A DNA stretch of 11,357 nt from Saccoglossus kowalevskii (GCF_000003605.2 NW_003126883.1:736703-748059), one strand, 5' to 3'; positions 1-7,529 are shown, counted from the first letter of the stretch. Numbers and translations: made by a program. Notes: generated by a model not told the origin, from the letters alone.

Positions 1-2
1 CT

Positions 3-735
3 AAAAGCATACCTCCACATGAAATAATTCACTATTTGAAAAGATATTTGGGTGGTCCAGCAAGAGAAGCTGTAGCAATGTCTATGACAAAGCCAAGGTA
101 GTCTTGGAGGAAATCCATTTGCAGTGACACAAGCATTTAGAAGTAAGATAAACTCATGGCCAAAAATTGCAGGCAGGGATGGTAAGTCATTACAATGCTT
201 TGCAGATGTCTCATAGCAATGAAATTCATGCCAGATATGAAAATCCTCAATGACGTTCAAGAATCAGAAAGATGCTACAAAACTACCAGAATGGCTTGTG
301 AACTGATGGGCTTGTATAGTCCATGAAGCTAAGAAGCGTATCCTTCATTTGAAAGATGTGTGTCCTTCATGCGAGAAGAAGCAGATATTGCTTGTGACCC
401 ATTAACCTTGGTTGAGACATTGAGGTTGTCAAGAGACCATGAAGAAGTACCAAGTCTTATGACAAAGAAACGCAGACAGAGAGGAAGTACATTGTCAACC
501 AATGCTGAACCTACAGAAAGTGGCCAGCAATGTCGTTTCTGCCACACACATGGACACATGATCCAAGAATGTTATACCTTTGCTGGAAGATCCATGCCAC
601 AGAGGCAGGAGTTTATCAGAAAAGGTGGCTATTGTTTTGGTTGTTTGAATATTGGACATGTGTATAGGAAATGTCAGAATCGATGCACATGTAAGAAAGG
701 TAATAAAAGATATCCTACAAATTTATATAATGGTG
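3..735 (+). pseudogene. gag: BEL/Pao gag remnant with two zinc knuckles
   Basis: This is the capsid/nucleocapsid region, truncated on the left by the window. Bases 3-98 read KSIPPHEIIHYLKRYLGG onward in frame 3, which fits the DUF1759-type gag domain; a stop follows at 99-101. Similarity resumes in frame 1 (106-213, containing NPFAVTQAF) and again around 270-320 (ATKLPEWLV). From 360 one frame stays open to 1025. It carries two CCHC knuckles of the form C-x2-C-x4-H-x4-C at 531-572 and 633-674. A cysteine/basic stretch with NRCTCKK follows at about 678. The knuckles would bind the element's RNA in the particle. The frame breaks before 360 mean no full-length Gag could be made. The open part with 2 intact knuckles is the best preserved segment of the 5' half. 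Confidence 0.85.
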
Positions 736-1111
736 TCTCACGGCAACAAGAAAAGTTGATGTCATCAATGATTCTTCCAGTGGTATACGCTTTATTGGAC
801 ACTCAGTCAGATACTACTTTTATTTTAGAGCATTCATCGGAGCAACTAGGAACAGTATCAAGGCCAACTAACCTGCTATTAACTACCATGACTTCTAGTG
901 ATCGAGTTGTGCAGTCCAGAAGGTATTCCAACCTTCAAGTTCTACAACATATTCGCTACAGTATATTCCAGTTGAAGAATCGCATATCCCTATTCCAAGT
1001 ACTGTGGACAACTTTCCTCACTTGAAAAAAATTTCACATCACATACATCCCCTACAGAAATGTGAGATTGGTTTATTGACTGGATATGATTGCCCTCAAG
1101 CACTTGCACCT
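736..1111 (+). pseudogene. BEL/Pao aspartic protease remnant
   Basis: The catalytic motif of the retroviral-type aspartic protease is seen as YALLDTQSDTTFIL; the catalytic Asp codon is at 798-800. DTQS in place of the more common DTGS occurs in this retroelement class. The same open frame as the zinc knuckles runs to a stop at 1025, but from about 950 similarity continues in another frame (IPVEESHIPIPSTVDNF). It then reaches the conserved post-protease block IGLLTGYDCPQALAP at 1067-1111. The enzyme would cut the Gag-Pol polyprotein inside the particle. At least one frameshift separates the active-site half from the downstream half, so this is a pseudogene. Confidence 0.8.
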
Positions 1112-1600
1112 CACAAGTGTAACTCATAAGGTAGTTACTAAGAAGACACCAGACTGTTTACATACAAATTCCTATATAAACAGAAATGGCGTAGAACACA
1201 TTGAAAAACAGTGTACACCATCACAAGTCAATTATGTCTTCAAGTCTAGTGCAAAAGAATTAATGGTGAATCCTTCCGATATAGTGAAATTCTCAAATCA
1301 GATTTCAAGGAGACCAAAGATGAGAACATAACAATCTCACAGGAAGATATTCGGTTCTTGGAAATCATAGAAAGTGGCATACATAAGGGAGATGATGGTT
1401 TTTATACCACGCCCCTTCCCTTCAAGCTTGACAAACCAATCCTTCCAAACAATAAATTGATGGCGGACCATCGCTTGAAGCACTTGAAACATCGGTTCAA
1501 GTCAGACCCAAAATACCTAGATGACTACAACCACCCTAACAAAACTGAGAAAATTCGTGTAGTCATTGACTGCAGCACTAGATATTGGTAATAGTCTTAA
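1112..1600 (+). pseudogene. BEL/Pao linker and N-terminal RT region
   Basis: This stretch joins protease to reverse transcriptase. Blocks typical of BEL/Pao are seen at about 1285-1345 (DFKETKDENITISQEDI) and from 1358 in an open frame (DDGFYTTPLPFK, then LPNNKLMADHRLKHLKHRF, then FKSDPKYLDDY). The first RT block, KIRVVIDCST, ends near 1579. In intact elements this part precedes the palm and helps position the template and primer. Bases 1112-1280 are poorly conserved and read through more than one frame. The open frame ends with a stop at about 1589, just after the conserved block. Confidence 0.75.
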
Positions 1601-2000
1601 TGACCTTTTGTTACAGAGTCCTGATCAGTTGAATTCACTCATTGCCGCTCTATGTCGTTCCCAAAAGGAAAAGATTACTATCATGTGTGATATTTGAACG
1701 CATGTTTCATAGATTTAGAGTGAACAAATAACACAGAGATTGTCCTAGATTCCTTTGGTGGAAAGATGGAAATATTGACGAGCCAAGTGTGTTCAAAATG
1801 AAAGTTCATATCTTTGGTGCCGTATCTTCCCCAGGATGTGCTAACTATGTACTTTGCCAAAGAAAATCCTCAGTATGGCCAGAAAGCAGTTGACTATATC
1901 TTTAAGAATTTCTATGTAGACGATGGTTTAGAAAGTGTCGACTGTGTACCAGAGGCTATTAAACTTATTCAAGATGTTCGAAACCTCTGTGCAGATGGTA
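1601..2000 (+). pseudogene. BEL/Pao reverse transcriptase palm (YVDD)
   Basis: The RT catalytic core is present in pieces. IMCDI with the first catalytic Asp codon lies at 1689-1691, but a stop (1695-1697) follows at once. MFHRFRVN is in another frame, about 1702-1725. [16 protein letters not shown] lies around 1758-1806, then [12 protein letters not shown]. After a further frame change the open frame from 1814 carries the YVDD box at 1913-1924, which holds the other two metal-binding aspartates. It continues with GLESV and LCLHKF. YVDD and the block order match BEL/Pao and retroviral RTs. All three catalytic aspartates survive as codons, but they sit in at least two frames, so no active polymerase can be made from this copy. 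Confidence 0.88.
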
Positions 2001-2430
2001 AGCTTTGTTTACACAAGTTCATTTCTAATGATAGATCAACTGTGGAATCTTTACCAAACTTTGAACGTGCCAAAAACATAAAGGACTTGGACCTTTCATT
2101 TGGTAAGCTGCCGATTGAAAGAGCTTTGGGAATTGACTGGTGTATTGAATCAGACTCGTTTCGATTTAAACCAACTGTTAAACATCATATACCAACAAGG
2201 CATGGTATACTGTCTGCTATTGCCTCGATATTCGATCCCCTCGGTTTGCTTGCACCCTTCATACTTCGAAGAAAACTTATCCTACAGGCAATGTGCAAGA
2301 AAAGGATTGACTGGAATAAATCCATACCAAACAGCTTACAGCCAAAGTGCGATTCATGGCTCCCAGATCTATCTCGACTCACTGCTGTGAGAATTAAAAG
2401 ATGTTTCAAGCCTGAATACTTTGGAGTTTT
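2001..2430 (+). pseudogene. BEL/Pao connection region (Peptidase_A17-type block)
   Basis: The frame opened at 1814 continues without a break to 2539. ERALGIDW lies near 2115-2140 and the hallmark ASIFDPLGLLAPFIL at 2222-2266. KRIDWNKSIP and WLPDLSRL follow. This is the region databases label Peptidase_A17 or Pao retrotransposon, between the RT palm and RNase H. Its exact biochemical job is not settled; it behaves as the thumb/connection part. This is the longest uninterrupted pol frame in the window. Confidence 0.85.
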
Positions 2431-2805
2431 GAAAAAGGTGGAATTGCATCACTTCTCGGATGCCAGTCTGACAAGCTATGGTCAAAGTTCGTATCTCGAG
2501 TGGTTGATTGTTTTGATAACGTTCATTGCACTTTCGTGATGGGAAAAGCAAGAGTTGCACCCCTAAAGACAGTATTATGTAAAGACTTCTTGCATAAAGA
2601 ACTAGATTACAAGAACATAGAAAACTACTTTTGGACAGATTCAAAGGTAGTCCTTGGGTACATCAACAATGAAGCCTGTCGATTCACACATACGTTGCCA
2701 ATCGTATACAAAGAATCAAGGATACCTCAGCTGCTGAACAGTGGCACCATATTAATACAGATGAGAACCCAGCTGACCATGCATCTTGAGGTCTCGATGT
2801 TAATG
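2431..2805 (+). pseudogene. BEL/Pao RNase H remnant, internally shortened
   Basis: RNase H removes the RNA strand of the hybrid during reverse transcription. The first acidic site is seen in LHHFSDASLTSYGQ (Asp codon 2459-2461), the third in YFWTDSKVVLGYI (Asp codon 2638-2640) and the last in ENPADHAS (Asp codon 2775-2777). The frame shifts near 2515 and again near 2690-2740. A stop follows ENPADHAS directly. Between FVMGKARVAPLKT and KELDY the spacing is shorter than I expect for the family, and I cannot find the glutamate-bearing segment, so the second catalytic residue seems to be deleted. Inactive. Confidence 0.8.
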
Positions 2806-3270
2806 GCTTGCAGAAATCAACTTGGCTTATAGGCCCTACTTTCTTATACAGAAAGAATCTAAAAGTCCCTGAGGTAACCGAATTGAGTATCACAGCAGAT
2901 GACCCAGAATTAAAGAATACAAGAGTGCTTGCCAACACCTCGGGGGGACTACCCATGCAAGATCGTTTAAACTATTTTACGGATTGGTCTTGGGCTGTAA
3001 AGGCAATTGTGATGCTGAAGCAGTACCTGTCCAAGAAACAAATTCTGACTCCAGTGGAAAACAAGCAACTAGCAGTATTAACAATAGTGAAGTGGGTACA
3101 GCATGAAGCATATGCTAAAGAGATATATTTGTTTTCACTAAAACCTTATTTAGATGAAAATGGAGTACTACAGGTGGGAGGTAGACTATGCAGATCACTC
3201 ATGTCTGATCAGATAAAGCATCCTATCATTTTATCTAAGAAAAATTCATGTGACAACTTTGATTATTAGA
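2806..3270 (+). pseudogene. BEL/Pao integrase, zinc-binding N-terminal part
   Basis: An open frame (2808-3269) starts just after the RNase H end and reads STWLIGPTFLYRK, later TDWSWAVKAI and YLDENGVLQVGGRL. KHPIIL (His codon 3219-3221) follows. After a one-frame slip HVTTLIIR follows (His codon 3247-3249). These are the two histidines of the H2C2 zinc-binding module; the cysteine pair is 2.2 kb downstream at 5450-5461. Similarity stops sharply after LIIR at about 3270, where hAT-like sequence begins. About 40 codons that should separate the His pair from the Cys pair are missing from the window. This boundary is therefore an insertion with loss of target sequence. Confidence 0.85.
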
Positions 3271-3541
3271 TGGCGAGTACCTAAAACTGAACAAACAATC
3301 ATGTAATTAGAACTCAATATTTATTGTGGTGAACGTGGTGATAACTGGAATGACAGAAAAATAACTCAAACAAAGCATAGTCTATTTCACCGAGAAACAG
3401 ACACTAACCTCGATTTGCATAACCACTGCGTCTATTAAGTTTGCGGCGCATTTCCATAACAATAGCATCCAAACAAACACTGATCGACTTTTGGGGAGGA
3501 AATGATTTGGAGAAAAAATCTCAGGAGCATTGTTCTGCGCC

Positions 3542-3906
3542 AGAAACGGGGAAAGAAAATCAGAATGGTTTTCACGCTACCTCTGGTTGAAGTACAATTC
3601 TGAGAAACAACTGTTCTTTTGCAAATCGCGTATTGTAGCAGGTAGAAACAATATCTTCGTCACAGGTGAATGATCAGAAAATCCAAAAACAGATGATTTT
3701 TCAAAACATGAAAAAAGTAATGATATAAGTTTGTTGTGACAGCAGCGAACTCTTACTGTTAATGAAGAGATGCCCGAGCAGCGACGAATGCGTACAGTGC
3801 CGTCAAAGAGGCTATTGTGGCAGCCATGAGGAGTGTTTACTCTGTTGCAAAAAAAGATATTGCGAAAAGTAAAGTGAGATCTGTTCATGATTTTTGCAGA
3901 ATTCAG
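3542..3906 (+). pseudogene. hAT exon 1: TTF-type zinc finger and start of transposase-like domain
   Basis: Frame 2 reads RNGERKSEWFSRYLWLKYN from 3542, then EKQLFFCKSRIVAG, NIFVTG and FSKHEKSND. This is the pattern of the TTF/BED-like DNA-binding finger at the N terminus of ZNF862-like hAT proteins. In the usual C-x2-C pair the second cysteine reads Arg (cgt), one base from a Cys codon, so the finger is damaged. In-frame stops occur at 3671-3673 and 3737-3739. The frame shifts near 3780, after which 3787-3906 reads EAIVAAMRSVYSVAKKDIAK and VHDFCRIQ, a well known block of this family. The reading ends exactly at a CAG|GTGAAT donor. I cannot place a start codon; 3271-3541 is unassigned 5' sequence. 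Confidence 0.7.
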
Positions 3907-4095
3907 GTGAATTATTGTAGATATTTTATTGGTTTCATTTTTTAATTCCATGTAAATTCAAAATGTATACATAATATTTTTATTTGTGTGGAATATCATG
4001 TACCAATTATTACTGTAATCTGTAGCACGAGGTTTAATTTACATTTCTAACTAAAATAGCAATATTTTGCTTTCATTTTTTAAAATTATTTTCAG
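3907..4095 (+). other. Spliceosomal intron inside the hAT gene
   Basis: The family reading stops at ...FCRIQ (3906), is absent for 189 bp, and resumes at 4096 with GCKSLEILRHSD. This is the join expected for this protein family, in phase 0. The gap begins GTGAAT and ends TTATTTTCAG. A CTAAC branch-point-like site lies at 4047-4051, 44 bases before the acceptor, followed by a T-rich tract. Loss of coding similarity, consensus ends and conserved phase together make an intron far more likely than random insertion. It also shows the copy arose by DNA-level transfer and not by reverse transcription of a spliced mRNA. Confidence 0.72.
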
Positions 4096-4890
4096 GGGTG
4101 CAAGTCCTTAGAAATTTTGCGGCATTCAGACAGAGTTTGTTATACGCACAGTACTAGTGTTGTCTACAGACATTGGCATTTTCAAAAATATCATGATCTA
4201 CATACGTGGTGTAGTAGATGTAAAGATTGAATCACATTTTTTGAGTGTCAGAGAGGTGAAACATGTCATTGGTGACAAGGGCCTACTTCTATCAAATATA
4301 ATTTCACTGGGTACTGACGGTGCCAGTGTTATGACTGGGCAGAGAAATGGATTAACAACTCTTTCAAGGAGGACAATTCGTTTATTCTATCACAACGTTG
4401 CACTGCACATAAACTTGCCCTAGCCAGTGGCCAAGCTGCCGACTGCATTCCTTACCTTGTTAAATACCAAGCACTTGTTAATGATTTTTATAAATATTAT
4501 CATTATTCACCCAAGAATCAGAATAAGTTAACTGCTACTCAGAAAATAATGGGTAAGTCAGTTGAAATATCAACAGACATTTAGCACAAGGTGGTTATCA
4601 TTCTATAATAGTGTTTCAGCAATTTGTAGAACAGTGAGCTCTCTTATCACAGCACTCAAAGAGGATGTTGACAATAATAGGAACAATGCCCGTGTGTCTG
4701 GAATTTTGTAGAATTTTGCCAGATTTGACTTTCTTGCTTTGTCATTTTTTTGCTTGATGTGTTATCAGTTTTAAACACCACCTGTTTAGCTTTGCAGTCT
4801 GAACATCACATTAATGCTTGTCAAAAACTGTATAAGACTTCAAAACTAAAAAGGGTAGCAATTATCAAACTTTTATTGATACTATAACAC
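4096..4890 (+). pseudogene. hAT transposase core (DUF4371-like and RNase H-like region)
   Basis: After the intron GCKSLEILRHSD starts in frame 1. From 4157 another frame reads STDIGIFKNIMIYIRG, ESHFLSVREV and SLGTDGASVMTGQRNG, which includes the DGASVMTG block around a conserved Asp. A frame slip near 4365 leads to KEDNSFILSQR and CTAHKLALASGQAADCIPY (4401-4457). TFSTRWLSFYNSV and ICRTVSSLITALKED follow at 4579-4680, with a stop at about 4708. FLLDVLSVLNTTCLALQSE follows after another slip, and the reading ends at about 4888. In active hATs this core cuts and joins DNA; domesticated relatives have lost that role. At least four frame changes make this a pseudogene. The segment 4403-4530 recurs at 5912-6039. 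Confidence 0.78.
4403..4530 (+). repeat. hAT core segment, copy A of a 128-bp direct repeat
   Basis: By hand alignment this segment matches 5912-6039 over 128 bases with 6 mismatches and no gaps (about 95 % identity). It encodes CTAHKLALASGQAAD through SPKNQNKL of the hAT core and sits in its natural place in that gene. Confidence 0.93.
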
Positions 4891-5435
4891 AGGATACTAC
4901 CAATAGAAGTAGAACTCCATGGACATGTTGTAGCCGCCACTAAAGAATCAAAGAGACAATTTTGATGAGTGTGAAATTTCTTAGTTGTCTCTCAGAAAAT
5001 AGATTCCATGAAGATGATGACCAAATCAGTTCAGCTTTTGATATTCTGGTATCTTCAAAACTACCAGACAACGAAGACCAGATTGCAGAATATGGTACAG
5101 CTGAAATAGAAAAGTTGTGTTATTTTATTGGTACAGAAAAGTCAAGTATGTGTGGACCCCCGAGTATGCAAAACAGCTGTAATTAATGAATGGTCTATTT
5201 TCAAACATGTGATGCACAAGTATAGATAGCAGTCTTTCACAGATTTTTGGGAGTGGGTTTTGAATAAATATAAATCTGCTTATCCTAATATTTGTTTTTA
5301 GCAACTATATGTCAGTGACTTCTGTTAATGTGAAAAGGGTTTTTTCTCGTTATAATATTGTGAAAACGGCACTGAGGAATTCTTTGTACACAAAGAGTGT
5401 CAAAACGTTACTGACTTACGCATCAGCTGCTGCAT
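4891..5435 (+). pseudogene. hAT C-terminal region and dimerisation domain
   Basis: A poorly matching stretch containing AATKESKRQF leads into the frame opened at 4962 (FLSCLSENRF, DDDQISSAFDILV, DEDQIAEYGTAEIEKLC), which ends at 5186. Weak similarity continues in other frames (INEWSIFKHVM, then FWEWVLNKYKSAYP). From 5309 SVTSVNVKRVFSRYNIVKT and ALRNSLYTKSVKTLL form the hAT dimerisation block. In the family a Cys-Glu pair usually precedes RxFS; here it reads Val-Lys. The open frame then runs straight into integrase residues KCVECRQLRGK, so the final frame (5309-5554) is a hybrid of hAT C terminus and BEL integrase. The exact switch point lies between about 5410 and 5445. Confidence 0.75.
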
Positions 5436-5911
5436 CGCATATTTTCAAGTGTGTAGAATGCAGACAGCTTAGAGGGAAAACTGGAACACAGAGAATGGCA
5501 GATTTACCTGTGGATCGCACAGAACCATCTCCGACATTCACATATGTGGAATAGACTGTTTTGGCCCATTTATCCTGAGAAAACGCCGTTCTGATGTGAA
5601 GCGTTATGGGATGATATTTACCTGTCCTGCACTTCGAGCAATGCACCTAGAGGTTGTAGAAGAAATGTCCACTGATGTTTTTTTAATTGCTTATGTGCAT
5701 TTATCGTCATAAGGGGTCCAGTGAGACACATTCGATGTGATAGAGGTTCTAACTTTGTGGTAGAAAATAATGAACTACAATGCGGAATTCAGACTTTGGA
5801 TAAAGGAAGAGTCAAAGACGTGATGTTACTGAATCATTGTGAATTCGTCTTCAACTCACTAGCTTCAAGCCATATGGGAGGTGTTTGGGAAAGGTCTGTA
5901 ACAACACTGCG
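5436..5911 (+). pseudogene. BEL/Pao integrase catalytic core (DDE)
   Basis: The reading resumes with the Cys pair of the zinc module (CVEC, 5450-5461) and then RMADLPVDRTEPSP. One frame slip later GIDCFGPF follows, with the first catalytic Asp at 5554-5556. KRYGMIFTC and RAMHLEV lie downstream, and a stop follows near 5710. The next frame holds IRCDRGSNFV (second Asp 5739-5741). SSHMGGVWERSVTTLR then carries the Glu at 5889-5891. The D-D-E triad therefore survives as codons, with about 50 residues between the second Asp and the Glu, which I take as usual for this class. The core would join retroelement cDNA to host DNA. A 128-bp hAT piece interrupts it directly after TTLR. Confidence 0.87.
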
Positions 5912-6039
5912 CTGCACATAAACTTGCCCTAGCCAGTGGCCAAGCTGCAGACTGCATTCCTTACCTTGTTAAATACCAAGCACTTGTTAATGATCTTTAT
6001 CAATATTGTCATCAATCACCCAAGAATCAGAATAAGTTA
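5912..6039 (+). repeat. hAT core segment, copy B, inserted in BEL integrase
   Basis: This is the same 128-bp hAT segment as 4403-4530, here without the rest of the hAT gene. Immediately before it the integrase reads TTLR; immediately after a few bases it resumes SLNVLAGILSKTG in the same frame (frame 3). The inserted length is thus close to 132 bases, a multiple of three, although the hAT codons are out of phase and give a TAA at 5919-5921. No terminal inverted repeats or clear target duplication flank it. The left flank shares microhomology with the hAT context: acaac and tgc, then ctgcacataaac, occur in both. This favours template switching or conversion over transposition. Confidence 0.93.
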
Positions 6040-6420
6040 GGTTAAGTCTGAACGTCCTTGCAGGAATACTCAGTAAAACCGGAACAAGACTAAATACGTC
6101 TTCCCTTAGAACATTCATGTATGAGGCTATGGCAATTGACAACAGTCGACCCTTAACTGCCGAAAACTTGAATGATCCAACCGGACTTGCCCTGCTTACA
6201 CCTAATCAACTCTTAACCATGAAATCTGATGTAGTGTTGCCTTCTCCAGGTAACTTCATCAAGGAAGATTTATTCGCAACCTGGCCTACTTGTATTGGAC
6301 AAGATGGCGTAAGGAATATTTACTGAATCTTCAATCTAGACTACTATGGGTCCATTATGATTGGACAAAGCGTGTCTTCAGAATATGGAGAACTAAAAAT
6401 GAGTGGTAAATGACCTGTAA
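6040..6420 (+). pseudogene. BEL/Pao integrase C-terminal part with DUF5641-like tail
   Basis: From 6045 the frame reads SLNVLAGILSKTG, then RTFMYEAMAIDNSRPLT. After a slip covered by the frame from 6117 it gives LALLTPNQLL and PSPGNFIKEDLF, which is the classic end of the integrase core passing into the DUF5641 domain. A further slip near 6280 gives YWTRWRKEYLLNLQSRLLW up to about 6340. After that similarity fades; CKIVNLRPTF near 6411-6440 is only a weak candidate for the last residues. DUF5641 is a C-terminal domain found in BEL/Pao integrases. Disrupted by at least two frame changes. Confidence 0.8.
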
Positions 6421-7026
6421 AATAGTTAATCTAAGACCGACTTTCACTCTGACAAAGTGAGTGTTTTTAGAGCCATATGTTTAATCCCCAGTGCCTTAGA
6501 TTTGTGCATGAGGAATCGCTGGCCAATGTATTATGGGAGATAAACTCCCATTGTATGCATTTATCATTCTGGAAATTCACTCAATTATATGTAATTTATT
6601 AAATGTTTAGGATTTATATCAATAATTATATATATTTGTTTAGCCTATGTCACCGAGCACAATTTTGAGATATGGAGAAATACTTTCACTATTGAAACCA
6701 GTGAAAAAGTTTGAGCATTTCCATGATATTTTTTTGGTTTTTTCATCTATATCCTGAAGATGAGTTTTAATATGCAGATATTGATTGGCTGAGTACACAA
6801 GCACACCTGGGGTTGGGTGATCTGCCCAGAGCTTCGAACCAACGCAGAAGTACATCGATTTCAAAACCCGGGTAGGAAGGAGGAGCTAGGACTCAGTAAA
6901 ATATGTCCAGATCGTGGTCTAGTGGATATATTTACGAATCCGAAATAAATAAATTCTGCTAGCAAACGGTGTTTACAAGTCAGATGTTCAAATGTCACTG
7001 AATTCAGCAATTCAGAAGAAGGCTTA
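6421..7026. other. No gene seen; expected place of the 3' LTR
   Basis: AT-rich sequence follows the retroelement coding end. A polypurine tract followed by TG...CA ends, which would mark an LTR, could not be recognised. A small perfect hairpin (stem ATGGGAG/CTCCCAT, 5-base loop) lies at 6533-6551. Bases 6790-6960 are less AT-rich and carry isolated tRNA-promoter-like words, but these lack the correct spacing. I assign no function. Confidence 0.5.
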
Positions 7027-7064
7027 TATATTATGTCTACAGTAAACATATATTTTATATTATG

Positions 7065-7163
<99 letters not shown>

Positions 7164-7171
7164 GTCTACAG
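7027..7171. repeat. 16-bp direct repeat bracketing the (AT)n run
   Basis: The 16-mer tatattatgtctacag is found at 7027-7042 and again at 7156-7171. A shorter copy, atattatgtc, is at 7057-7066. An inverted copy of 11 bases (agacataatat) lies at 7218-7228. The arrangement looks like local duplication by slippage around the microsatellite. Confidence 0.85.
7067..7160. repeat. (AT)47 microsatellite
   Basis: An uninterrupted AT dinucleotide run of 94 bases. It can extrude cruciforms and is expected to be length-variable between individuals. It explains the YIYIYI translation on both strands, so no open frame across it is a gene. Confidence 0.98.
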
Positions 7172-7257
7172 CCCCTTCTCGTGGAATGTATTTGTGGTTC
7201 ATAAAAACACTCGAGCAAGACATAATATGTGGTTATGATCCTAGGCCAACTTCAGCA

Positions 7258-7287
7258 AATACTAGATTTAACAATACTAGATTTAAA
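7258..7287. repeat. 15-bp tandem duplication
   Basis: aatactagatttaac is followed directly by aatactagatttaaa, 14 of 15 identical. It lies just beyond the donor of the minus-strand candidate exon, in its presumed intron. Confidence 0.85.
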
Positions 7288-7299
7288 AGATATACTGAC

Positions 7300-7433
7300 C
7301 TGAAGTCTACTTCGACCTTGCCCTCATCTTCCTCCTTTTGCGCTTCAGTCTTCGCATACGTTTCTTCCTCCACTTCGCCCTCGTGTTTATCGTAAGGATA
7401 TAGTCGAAATGGACGACACAAAATGCAGTGTTT
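7300..7433 (-). CDS. Candidate acidic exon of an unknown host gene
   Basis: On the minus strand a 44-codon frame runs from an in-frame stop at 7436-7434 to a consensus donor CAG|GTCAGT (GT at 7299-7298). It encodes a strongly charged segment, rich in Glu and Lys (EGEVEEETYAKTEAQKEEDE), with no transposon similarity I can recognise. There is no ATG in frame; ATAG| just upstream could be an acceptor, but it is not strong. The stretch is much richer in CpG than its surroundings, as often seen near gene starts. This may be an internal or first exon, or a chance frame in low-complexity purine-rich DNA. I do not recognise the protein. Confidence 0.25.
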
Positions 7434-7529
7434 CTATTGACAGCGGTGCGCATGAGGTTCTTTGTGTGAAATAACTGAAAAAATCCGCTAATAGGGGAAC
7501 GGTAGACTGAGTAAACTCCAGTGTCTCAC

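Larger units (their letters stand above)
3271..5435 (+). mobile_element. hAT-superfamily element/gene remnant nested in BEL/Pao integrase
   Basis: Between the two halves of the integrase lies a complete-looking but decayed hAT-type gene in the same orientation. It has a TTF-like zinc finger region, an AMRSVYSVAKKDI block, an intron, GTDGASVMTG, CTAHKLALASGQAAD, TRWLSFYNSV and a C-terminal RVFSRYNIVKT dimerisation block. Gene order and motifs fit the ZNF862/C17orf113-like branch with a DUF4371-related core. At the left junction, about 3266-3282 reads tagatggcgagtaccta, which is reminiscent of the CAGTGGCGTACC-like ends of many hATs; this is weak evidence. No matching inverted end is found near 5435, and coding sequence runs almost directly into BEL sequence, so the right terminus appears deleted. 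Stops and frameshifts are as dense as in the host retroelement. Confidence 0.8.
1..6420 (+). mobile_element. Decayed BEL/Pao LTR retrotransposon, interrupted by hAT sequence
   Basis: Motifs of a complete BEL/Pao polyprotein follow one another on one strand: gag with paired CCHC knuckles, a DTQS protease site, RT with YVDD, the connection motif FDPLGLLAP, RNase H, the integrase zinc-binding part, a DDE core and a DUF5641-like tail. In the family these parts build the particle, mature the polyprotein, reverse-transcribe the RNA and insert the cDNA. Here the frame changes many times and stops are frequent, so the copy is inactive. The left end is cut by the window edge, so the 5' LTR and gag start are not visible. 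I could not recognise a 3' LTR or polypurine tract after 6420. The integrase part is split by two insertions (about 3271-5435 and 5912-6039). The class assignment is firm from domain order and motifs; the exact family and the right boundary are not known. Confidence 0.92.

Noticed and set aside
2100-2644. Several open frames overlapping the pol region on both strands
   Set aside because: They are shadows of the RT/RNase H reading, which carries the conserved motifs.
3577-3951. 124-codon minus-strand open frame
   Set aside because: It is the antisense shadow of the hAT zinc finger exon, whose + strand reading has family motifs.
4552-4579. GGTAAGT...ATCAACAG as a second hAT intron
   Set aside because: The interval is under 30 bases, too short for a spliceosomal intron; a small indel explains the frame change.
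6533-6551. Hairpin ATGGGAG/CTCCCAT as a terminator or LTR end
   Set aside because: A 7-bp stem alone is expected by chance and no TG...CA ends or paired LTR are present.
6790-6965. tRNA-promoter-like words suggesting a SINE (ggtctagtgga at about 6917; ggttcgaagc on the minus strand at about 6835-6844)
   Set aside because: The A-box-like and B-box-like words are on opposite strands or wrongly spaced, and no tail or target duplication supports a SINE.
7033-7395. 120-codon + strand open frame with long YIYIYI run
   Set aside because: It is the translation of the (AT)n microsatellite and flanking DNA; no domain and no coding signature.
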